Origin: Porites lobata
Lineage: Eukaryota; Cnidaria; Anthozoa; Scleractinia; Poritidae
Assembly (NCBI GenBank): GCA_942486035.1
Contig: CALNXK010000072.1
Location: forward strand, 1,107,001 to 1,171,000
Length of the DNA: 64,000 bases
Reading direction: 5' to 3'
Shown here: piece by piece, positions 49,601 to 61,600 of the stretch
How positions within the stretch are numbered: the first letter of the stretch is position 1
How the letters are laid out: every line of letters starts with the position of its first letter
Notes under the pieces: generated by a model
What the model was told of the DNA's origin: nothing
Database searches by the model: none
Seen by the model: the letters and a program-made list of their open reading frames with translations, nothing else
Made by a program: the position numbers and the translations under genes

Positions 49601-52600
49601 AACGGAACTTTGTACAGCACTCAAAGAAGAGTGCCCACAAATTTAGTAGACTGGTCTTAGTAATTCTGATTTATCATAGACCTGAGTCTGGATCAGGTGC
49701 CACTTGTGCAAAATTACTGTTCAGCTCTAGCTATGCAAATTACTTTTCCTGCAAGGAAAATTAAAGGTAATTTAAAAAAAATCATATCTCAGCCAACTTT
49801 CCACAGAATGCAACCATTAAACCTTGAAACTATTAATCAGAGTTGAAGCTTTTGTGTGTATAAATAATTAGCTTATTTGGCTTTGTAAGGCAGGTTTGGC
49901 AGAACCGTAAAGTTTCAGCAAAATCGCACCACTTCCGAAGGCAAACTGGCTAGTTTTAGGTGACCTAGAAAACCTAATACAGAGACAAAATTGAACTATT
50001 GGTTCAAATAAATGTGATATTTCTTTATGGGATAGGATAGTTATCTTCCACTGAAAAAATCAGGGAAATCCGTAATAGACCGAAATTGCCTTATCGGCTC
50101 TTACGCGGACAGCCTCTGAAGTGCACCAATACTTGAGGAGACGTTCTTGAGATTACTTGTATGCGGGCCTTCCAAGAGAGATTTGTCACATACAGTGTAC
50201 AATGTATGGGCTGCATGGTGAACTTGGACGCCACCTACATTACTGTTTACTGTGTAGTCATTTCTGCCTCACGCTAATATTCCTAAACTCTGTTTTGGCG
50301 ACATTGAGAATTGTTAAATACAAACATGTTGAAAAAGCCAAAAACTGTCATTCCACAGCGGCAAAATTGCAAACATCAGCACCAATTTAAACTTGTTAAC
50401 CTTTAAGAAATCATTAACTATTGCCAAGTTAAGGGAATTTTTTTAAGACTTATTTTTTTATGATTAGATGCTAGAAAAATAAACAATAGAAAGTAAAGGC
50501 ATAAAACAGACCTTGTCAGCTGCAGATCTGTCATACTCTTTGATTGCACGGGTATGATCTACTTGTGGATTCTCATCCTGAAAGTAATAAAAACGTAGGT
50601 AAAGTTACATCACCGTTTAATAATACATTACTGTATAATAAATAACATAGACTTCCAAAACTAACGATTCCCCCCAAAACAACGTTTCGCCAAAGTGAAA
50701 ATAATTTTTTACCTTCCCATTGAACCTCAAAAGTAATGGCGCCCCAAAAGTAGCTGCCCTTTGAAAACTACGATGAAATACCACATTGTATTTAACGTAA
50801 CGTTTCTGAACAATTATTCCTCGAGCCCGAATGGGCTCTGAACAGAAACTCATAAGGGATTGTTCAACCCCTTATGAGTTTCTCCTCTGAGTCAAAAAGG
50901 TCTCATGGGCTATTGACTCAGAAGCCATGAGGGCGAGAGGAATAATTGTTTCAGTAAAATTCAGCAAGTTGGTCGAAAATATCGAGACAAAACAACTTTA
51001 GCTAGTTAAAGCTAGAATTTAATCCTTTTTGGCCGCCAAAAAGCCGCGACTTTTCGCTACTAGTGGGCCACAACATATAGCCTAGTAGTAGTTCAACCTA
51101 TGAGAACGCAGCATTGATAATACAGTCAACTCTTTCTAAGACGGACACCTTTGGGACCGGCACTAAGTGTCCGTCTTATAGAGAGTCAAACAAAGGGAGT
51201 AAAGAAAGGCAGGCAATCTATGTGTTCTATAAATGCACTTAAGGCTGATTCCTATTTAAAACTAAATAATTGATAAAATAGTTTTTAAAGAGCTAAAAAT
51301 GTATTAAGCAAATAACTAAAAGTAACAATACAATAACATTATAACAAGCAATACACTTAAAGATGACTGGTTTACTCAAAACATAAAGACTGTTGACAAT
51401 AGAGAAATTTCAGCCTTACAATGCTGCCAGTTCCTGGAATTGCCTCAAACACACTTAACCTCCTCTGGTATTCTCTCATGTACCTCTCCTGTAGTAAAAG
51501 AATAATATTTTACAAGGTCTTGCTACAACAGGTACATTAACGCAACATTACAATCAATTATTGGAAACTATAAGCAATGACTGCATGTAAGTACAGTGGA
51601 AGCTGTCGTAATGCACACTCTGACAAGCTCTACATTTTGACTCCACTACACAACATCAACAGACAAAACGTAATGGCAAATAAGTTTATTTTGGGACGGC
51701 TTGGCGAGAACCAACCCTACAAAGTATTTATGTAAATACAATAATAGGTGAATACTGGTGAATACCTAATGTACAACACTTGTAAACTAGCTTTCACAAA
51801 AAGATAAAACTCGTGCGACAAATGGTCGCTCTTGACCTGAATCTCCCATTTAAGCAGGCAGGCTTAGTGCCAGGTAGGCTGCCAGTCATTCTGGGGAAAC
51901 TAATTAATAAAACTCAGACAAAGCATAACTGGCACACGGAACACGGTAGTAGCACACAGGCTAAACAAAAAGAAAAAACTCCTCACAACTGGTCGATCTC
52001 GACCTGAATCCCCCAAATAAGCACACAGGCTTAGTGCCAGTAAGGCTGCCAGTTAGGCTGGGAAAACTAATTAATAAAACTCAGACAACGCATAACTGGC
52101 ACGAGGAACACGGTAGGAGCACAGAGGCTAAGCAAAAAGAAAAAACTGCTACAACTGGTCGATCTCGACCTGAATCCCCCAAATAAGCACACAGGCTTAG
52201 TGCCAGTTAGGCTGCCAGTTAGGCTGGAGAAACTAATTAATAAAACTCAGACAACGCATAACTGGCACGAGGAACACGGTAGGAGCACAGAGGCTAAGCA
52301 AAAAGAAAAAACTGCTACAACTGGTCGATCTCGACCTGAATCCCCCAAATAAGCACACAGGCTTAGTGCCACTTAGGCTGCCAGTTAGGCTGGAGAAACT
52401 AATTAATAAAACTCAGACAACGCATAACTGGCACGAGGAACACGGTAGGAGCACAGAGGCTAAGCAAAAAGAAAAAACTGCTACAACTGGTCGATCTCGA
52501 CCTGAATCCCCCAAATAAGCACGCAGGCTTAGTGCCAGTTAGGCCGGGGAAATTTAATAAAACTGTGATCAACGTATAACTGGGACCGGGAACACTTCAG

Positions 52601-55600
52601 GAGCACAGAGGCTGAGTGCCAGGAAAACTGGGAATTATCTCCACTAATTTACCCAACAAGGCACGTAGCCCAATAACCAGTAAGACTGCCATAAAAGGCT
52701 AGGGCGGGACATTGAGGGTAAACAATGAATAACGACCCTGGCTAGAGGTCTGTAACATTGCCTGCAACCTAACTGCGTCAAACGAGACTTATGTCGCCTC
52801 CTAAAGAGCGGTTCCGGGACAGCTGACCTAAGCATACATGGAAACTAAATATATCAAGTAAAGGAGCAGGTGCAAAACTGAGATAACTAGTGTACAAGTA
52901 CATAAAATAAGAAACGGGAAAAAGGCTGAAAACTAGCAGAGCTGAGCTACCGCTTACAAACTGAAGTAAATGCGGTCAGACGGAGGCCAGAAAAAACCTG
53001 CCCAAAAAAACCCCGAAGGGAAAAAATGCGGGCAGGAAATCTGGGTAGGAACCAAGGCTCAAGTTCAAAGCCCTTCCTACGGGACTTTACAATGTAATCG
53101 AGAATATGTTGCTCCTAAAAATAAATAAAACAAAAATTTAAGAAAAACCAAGGAGAGGTTGGTTCGTAAGCCTAGATGACGAACACGTGATATACGCAGC
53201 CTTATATACCCCCGATATGGCTACCCATGGTGCACCCAGCCTAGTACCCAGGCCCTGTTGTATCTCGTGCCGTCAAAATATTTATTTCTGCCTTCTTCGC
53301 GGGCTCATTCGTCAGAAATAACATTTATCGCCTCCTTCACAAAACCCTGTCTCAACTCCCATACAAACTATGTATTTTTTACATTCCCGTAAACAACCGA
53401 GGACACTTTCAGGGTTTACGATCGAGTTCAATTTTGGCATTTGTTTTTAAGTTTCCATAGTGGACAACCAAAATGAAATCTCATTCTCCCCTGAATTTGT
53501 AATTTAATAAATCGACTTGAAATCGCTGTTCGTCCCAATACAAATCTTCCAAAGATCACTTGAATTTTATGCTTGGGACTTACAATAATTACAACATCTT
53601 CAAAACAACAGTATAGCCAAGCACTAACAAACAGTATTTTACATTTTCAATGTTTATTTGTAGCTAGGAGCCATCTATAACCCTTACACCTCCAGTGGCT
53701 GCATATGAGAACGATCGTCGTAAGTGGGCAGGTCTAGTTACAGACACCTTTTTTGGCACCCCGCGAGAGCTTCCACTTTATACTTGCACAATATCCATCC
53801 TGCCTAAACGCCATGCTTTACATTAAGGAAAAGGAGATCATCACTTGACTCTATGTTAAAACCTGTACAAGGTTGCGCTCTAAGAAAAATTAAATGGAGC
53901 CCAATGCTCTAAACCTGTGAAATTCAGGGTAACCAGCATATGATTTTTGTGGAAAACAAAATTTGAGTCACCATAGAACAAATGTAAGGCACCAGGGGCT
54001 AACAGGCGGCCACAACCCCACTGTAATTAAGAAATTCCAAATAAACAAGAATTTAAAAGACGGTTAACAATAATGCATACCTTCTCTGGGCACATGTCCT
54101 TGCAGGTTCCACAAACAGCTTTTGCAGAGGTGATATCTGATGACCTTTTGAAAACTACAACAACAAGAGGCATACAGGAGTTACTACAGTGAAACTTGGG
54201 TTTTAATGGTAGGGGCTCATGTAGGAAAAACAAGTTAAAGCAAAATCTCGGATGATTACAGCTCATTAAACTTCTTGACTAAAATGAACTAAAAAGCAGG
54301 TGCCCTTAACATAGAAGGACCTGGAGAAAAGAAGGAAGCATTGCACACGAGGTAACCATGGCAACCTGCTAGAGCCAGCTGCTGAAAGGTAAAATTAATG
54401 TTCCACCATGAATGGCCAAGCAAAGTACATGTACACAATGCTATTAGTTATGCAATGACATAATTGCCCGTCACCTCAGTGACACACGGTTCCGACCTGC
54501 CTGGGGTGGAACCTTGGCAAGGAAACTTGTTTTGCCAGTTATCCTTGCCTATCATTATCTTTCAATATTTGACCGTGAAAGGTAAAACGGACACTAAACA
54601 ATTATTGGATGAGGGTTTTGTGATATCCAGAATAATTAAGGTCGAGGTAGGGGTTATCAGCGGAAGCCGAAGGCTGAATTATTCTGGATATCACAACAAC
54701 CGAATCTAATAATTGTTTTATTATACATTGAACGAATCCATTCTTTCTCGCTTCGACATAAAATGTTTTCAAAGTTTCTGCCAAAAATCTTTCTTTTCCT
54801 CAGGTTCTCTCAGTTTTTTCTCTTTCAAGTAATCAGCAAACAGCTCCTTTGCCACCTTCATCGACCTTTTTCTGTTTGTGAGTCCTTGTCTTCAACTACT
54901 TTTTCGATGTCTGGCTCAGTCAACGAAGAAAACCTGGAAGCCATGTTTTTGCTTCTTCACAGACAGCAAGCAACACAAAGCGCGCGAACTTGACATGATT
55001 ACCCTTAGAAATCATGCACCGCGGTCATACATGACATGATTACCCGTGACCTTGAGTGTCCTTGACATGATTATTGTATAATCTGCAGCTAGATGACGTC
55101 TCAGGGGCTGATTTCGAAAATTCACTGTACGTTTTCGGCCAATCAGAAAAGAACTAGTGAGTAGAAAGTATAATAATGACGGTTATCCGTTCCAAGAGGT
55201 TAAGCGGTCGGTATCCGTTTAAATGTTTTAAAATAGCCGTTCAAAGCGATCGTTCAACCGTTTGAATGGTTTGCATATCCATTTAAAATAACGATCAACC
55301 TTTCTCAACAGATATTCAATATTTTCAATTTGGACCAGTAGCTTCATGATAAGAGCGAAAATTGAGATAAAAGAATATTTGTTTGCGCGTCTCACTTCAC
55401 AATTCGCAGACGAGAAAAGGTCACGGGTTATGTTATATTCCAACTGTGGACCCAAAACAATAAATTCCATACAAATTAATTTAATACTGTTGTTAGTTCC
55501 CATCAGGCTAAGGGAATGTATGGAAGGAAGAGTAACTTAACAAGTAGCTTTATCCACATGTATGTACATGTAGTACTATAGATTATTCATTAAAATATCA

Positions 55601-58600
55601 TTCAAAAACAAAAAAGGGGCCACCTTGTCTAAGTTTCTTGTCAATTCCCTCCAGGACTTGAAGTTTTTCTCCAGCATTTTCACTTGGTTCAAGTGTCTGT
55701 AAGTCTGCAGGGTAAAAAATTATTATTTTCAACAAGTGGAATAGAAAGGCCAAGCAAACAAAAAAAGATGAAGGAAAGAATATGCCAGACAAAAAACATC
55801 CAAGTCATACAGCACTACAGTGCTTAGAACCGTCATTGGATATTGACGTTAAAGCCTCACCTGGTGGTTTTTCACTATTTCCAAATAATATTATTTGAAA
55901 TTTCAATTTTAACAAATGTTAAAAAATATTTCCCTAATGTAATTTTTTACGTTATTTTTATCTAATTATCACTTGACATGGTAGATGAACAAGACAACAG
56001 AGACTTTTTTTTTTTTTTTTTTTTTTTGTTAATTAATTAATTTATTTATTTGCGTCACTTATTTACATTACTTACATATAAAGCATATAGATACATGATA
56101 TACATTGCTACTATACAGTAATTACTTAACAGTCCAGATATATAATACAGAGTAGCGAAAGTTACTTAAGTAGTTTTTGCATACTCACGCGCACACCCAC
56201 ACACGCACACACACAACAGAGACTTTGCACATGTATAGAAGGCTCATTTTTTTGTCCTTGCTTTAAATTATTCTTTGTTCTTGGGTAAAGTAATGTTGTA
56301 TGAAAATTAGTAAAAGAAAAACGTCAAACCAAGGATAAAAACTGAAACATAATATAAAATAGACAAACACAACATAGCTTTTTACATTTTTGAATATCTT
56401 GCATGACTTCTGTCTTTTTGACACTCCTTACAACTGGTTTATCCACTGGTACAACCTGCAAAAACAGCATAATATACAAACGCAACTACAGTGCACGTCA
56501 TAACAATGCTGGCCATTACTGGAATAAATTATTTTGTTAACCTCACCCGTCCTCCTTCCTTTACTTCTGGTCAACTAACTTTGAATGACAAAGGTACATT
56601 TACCTGTTAAATACAATGTACTAATACTTTTTACTGCTGTACTGGTATTTCGATCTGCGATTATCACATGTATACATGAATAAAATTGATCATTTATCAA
56701 AATATCTTGCATTTGTGTAAAAGGAACGTGATAATCGCTTAAAAGCAATGCGATAATCGATTGTGGAAAATTTTCAATCGATTGAGGCATGAAAAAAATT
56801 CTTGTTTACAAATAAACAATATTGAAAACTTGAGTGTTGTCTTTGTGTGGCCTCATAATCAAAGAAAAGAGAAGAGAATTTTATCACCAGAAAGCTCAGA
56901 AATAATTTCGAGCTGCATGAAAGGCAAGATAAATGACACTTTGAGTGCTAGATCAACGCTGGATAGACGCTTTTACCATTTTGGCCAACGTAATCAAACG
57001 AGGCCTGGAAAGATTCAAAATGTTTACTGTAAATGAACAAATAACGTCACCAAAACCGTCGAACCCCCAAAGAAACATAAACAAAAAATCCAATTAGTCC
57101 CTGGTCAATACCTTTATATGTACCTGTTTTTATAAAACTCACTTGGGGGTCTAACACTGAGCCGGCTGGCCATTTGGTCCATTATTCTCTCTTGATCTGG
57201 TCCCATATAGGAACAAAAGGAGTACTCATTCCATCTTAAAACAGTTTTTTTCTATATGGAGCCCTCTAAAGCAAATACCGTGAGGATAGTAAAAAATTCT
57301 TCCCTGCGTATGTACAACTCGTAAGACCTTGCAATTTTCCCGAGCGTGTTCAGGATTACTTTTTTTTCCCCACAAGATGGAAAGGATGGAATAAACCATC
57401 CATTACTACTTGAGTTACCCTATCTAAAGATCAAACCAAAGACACAAGGCCAACAAGGTAAAAAATGATACTCTTGCGCATGTGCGTGTACTGACACGAC
57501 GTGTCTTCTTACGCTTCCAGTTACTGTCAATTTCTTTTCAAATTCTATTGCCCGACTCAGTAAACTCCCTTAAAAACAGTAACGGAGAGCTGAAGAAGCA
57601 GCTCGAGGAAGCTAAAAAAGAGTTGAAGATGCTGGAGCAACGAGTTACGGACCAAGAATGTATTGTAAGAAATGTCAATAGTGAAAGCAGCGCTTCGGCC
57701 ATCTTGAATCGAGAAGGTGAAGCGAGCCTTGAGTTCATCGACCAAGAGTTTGATGGTACTAAGCTGTAGGAGCGTTTGCCTAGCCTTCACGACATTGATC
57801 TTTTTAGCTTAAATCTTGATGAAAAGTCTGACTCTGAGCTCTCACCTTTCCGCCCCATTCGCTGCAAATATCATTCACCGCATGGTTTTTATCAATTCAA
57901 AGATAAGTTCAGCCGTCAATCTAATTCTAAACAGTTTTCTCTTATACATAGCAATATACGAAGTCTCAAGCACAATCTCGAAAACTTTCAAACTCATTTA
58001 TTAAATGAGCTCAACTATCGTGCATAACAACTCCTTCTCCTTAACTGATAATATATTTACAAATAAACTTGATGGTGATATTATTAGTGGTAACTGTAAT
58101 TTCGGATATTACTGATCACTTTACTCCATTTTGTATCGTGCGCTCTCTTACAGTAATTGGTAAAAACGTGAAACGCTCTTTTCGTAGTTACTCACACTTT
58201 TCAGAGGAAAATTTTTTCATGATTTATCACAGATTGATTGGCAGACTTTAATTTCTGAGAGAGAACCTAATGTTGACAAGTTATTCTCTGTCCTCTATGC
58301 TACGCTAAATAAAGTTGGAACAGTATTCCAGATGTTATGAGACAGCTCCCAAAATATAGATTCAAGAAAAAAATAACTGAATCCTTATTTCAAATCGTCT
58401 TCAAACAGAATTCTTATCTTGAAATAGATACGTTGATAAATGAAATGAAAAGAATTTAAACTTTTCTTGTTTCTATTTATGTGCTTGTGGCTTCGTTGGC
58501 CTCTACATCTACGTCTACATCTACAAGTTTTCTATCACTCCTCTAGCTGCTTGTACATGTAATTATTGTAATTTCGTAATTATTGTATATCGTTATGTCG

Positions 58601-61600
58601 TTAGAAAAATACTGTATATTAGGTAATAGACATGTCTCCATACTACCTGCCTCGATTAGCTCCGCTATTTTGCAGGTAGTCTGTATTTGTAATATGTTTA
58701 TTGTGAATGTAAACAAATAAAGCTTAGGGTTAAAAGGCTCGAAATCCTCAAAAACCATACACTGTCAGGCGGTACTTACCTACCTAGCCCATCCCCCCGA
58801 AGACTTCACGTGTCACGTGGCAAGCAAACATGGATTTCGACGACGAATACTAGATTATTCATGAATTTTCTGATAAATGTTGTTATTTAAATATTTTTGA
58901 ATTTAAACATGATTCATATCTTTTTGGTGATATGTCACAGGAAGTTTCTTGTCTTTCATAGAAGCGATTCTAGTTGGTCACGTGATAAATCAAGGCAAAA
59001 AAATTTATAGCGGAAGACATGCATGTTTGACCAAAGAAAATGTTACGGAGATGTTACGTGCTAGCAGATGTCATCATCTTTGTTTATGAAGTACCATGCA
59101 TATCTTGGCATTATATTAATGTTGACGAAGTAAGTTGAATCACTCTCAAAATATTATAACAAAGTGCGATGGAATTATTACAAATTGCGACAGCTTAGTT
59201 TATTACAAAGTGCGATGGACAGTTATTACAAATTACGACAGCTTATTTATTACAAAGTGCGACGCGGTTTATTACAAACTGCGACAGGTATTACAAAGTG
59301 CAATGGATTTATTACAAATCGAGACAGCTATTACAAAGTGCGATGATTATTACAAATTGCGGCAGTAAACATGCCATGAATTATTTAGCGTCGGACGCAG
59401 GGGCGCAGGAAGCAGAGGTAACAAAATCACTGGCTGTACCTAGTCTTATACAAGACTTACCTTTCTTAATACAGCTTTCTCGGGACTTTCACCAACAGAC
59501 TTGCCAACATCTGTCCTCAGCTCATCACTCTCTGAAACACAGTATTAACATTCATTAATTAATGTACTTAATTTAAGAACAGATGTACAGGCTGTTGCTT
59601 AGTGCTTAAAATTATACATGTATCTGATAAATGTTTTCTTCTTATGAAATTAAATAGTATAAAGGAGGTGACCATAATTACAATACAGCAATGGAAATAT
59701 TACATGTAGCTCCTTAAACCACTCTTAAATTCGAAGAAAAATAAAGTTTATGTATGTATGTAAGATCTATTATTTTTTAATTTGCCATAATTTTTAATTT
59801 TGCCTTGCAATATTATAATAATATTTTGACCTGTGGACGCAAGAAATAACAAAACCAAACTCTGAATGTCTTATTCAAAGTAGTAGACAGGCTGGGATCA
59901 CTGCACTGTTGGCCATGTCTAAAGGTTAACTGATCAAATATTTTCTTCAAGGAATATGATAAAGGTAAAGAGTTTGAACAATTATAGTGCGACTACTTTT
60001 ACTCAGGGCAACTTTGAGAAAGGTGACCAATCGTATTACAGGAAAATAACAATACATTCCAAAAAAGTTGGTTTTTCGGCCAATCAGCAGCTTGTAAAAA
60101 AAGTTACTCGAGGCACAAAATTTAATATTAATAGCAAACGTTTTTCAGGAAAGTAAAGTGTTTCAACAGACAATGTTTTTCTGTTCGAAACTTTGCACAC
60201 AACACCCAGAAGACATATTTCTTTGACACAAGCTATTATTTTGTCATCTACCAGCAATTTCTTGGCTCCTATTGCCGCGCTTTGCAATAACATGCGACCA
60301 CAAGTCAAAAATATAACTACTGTTTACGTTTTTCGCTTCCATCACTCAATATAACGGATCTCTCGGGAAAAACGTGCTTTCTTCAGCGGGTTCAAAAGGT
60401 CATGTCCGTGGGTTGTAATTGGTTGATTTCGACCCATGTTGTTTATTTCGTTTTGTGGTAATCATGATTGACAACTAACTTTATCGGAATGTATTGTTAT
60501 TTTCCTGTAATCCGATGGGTCAACTATGTGTAGGTGGCCCGGTTATACTAGTGCCATTGTAAAGACATACAACTGTCAGCATTAAGTCATTCAAAACTGG
60601 TATGCTAGCACTAAGTGTTCTTTTCTCGCATCTCGTGAAACGGTGGGTCTTCTGTCTGCTCGTCTATTGATTACATGTACTCGACAGTTTCAATTATCTA
60701 ATCATTACCTAGATCACTCCATACTTTGCTTTTAAAGGAAACACCACTGATTGCTTGCCTGTTGGACTTCGCATTTTCCGCAAGAACGTAAGTCCCAAAT
60801 TCTCTTCAGACGGCAAAAAAATCTTGCTTCCCGTGCCCAAATTCTGGTGTCGAATTCCACTTCGCGGAAGCAGTCAAATCCCGTTTCCCGTAAAGATATC
60901 TTGCATTGTGGCGAATGCCACACCATATTTTGGTCAAATCCTGGATACTGAAAATACCCTTCCAGACCTTGGTGAACAAGACGTCATGTAAATTAAAAAG
61001 GAAGAAACAAATAATACCTGATGCTGCACTCCTTCGTCGCTGTTTCCAGAAAATCATCACAGGAGGTAATCCTGGTCTCAGAATCTTTCCCTTTTTCTTA
61101 GCAGCCTCAGCAGCTTCCTGAGAACAAACGTATTTCAAAATTGCAATCCAGCTGATATACTGCTAATAAAATGATACATATATTGGTATTTACCCTTGAT
61201 CTTTAAACTCAGTAAATGAAAATCTAGTTTTGGGAACTCTCATCTCTCCTGGTTGACATGTATCGATAAAAATTCACGTAAAAATGCTGTGAGAAAAGTT
61301 CTACATACATCTCCATACTACAAACGATGTCCTGGAGGAGGATATATACACCTGTCCATAGGAACACTATTTCTAGGTGCAAAATTATTCAATTAAAAAA
61401 TATATGTGCAGCTGCTGTGTGGACTCATGTACACTTATACTTAGAGGAGACGTAACAGCTTACAGCTGGAAACATACAGGTAACACTAATATCAAAATAC
61501 TTTCTAGTACTCACATGTGCTTTAAAAGTTACTGTTGCACTCTGTCTGGCAGCAGAGCACACTACTTTAATCACCTCCCCAAAACGGGAATAGAATTTCT

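Noticed and set aside
59135..59368. Three overlapping plus-strand ORFs with repeated YYKLRQ
   Set aside because: They are translations of a minisatellite whose unit has no stop codon.
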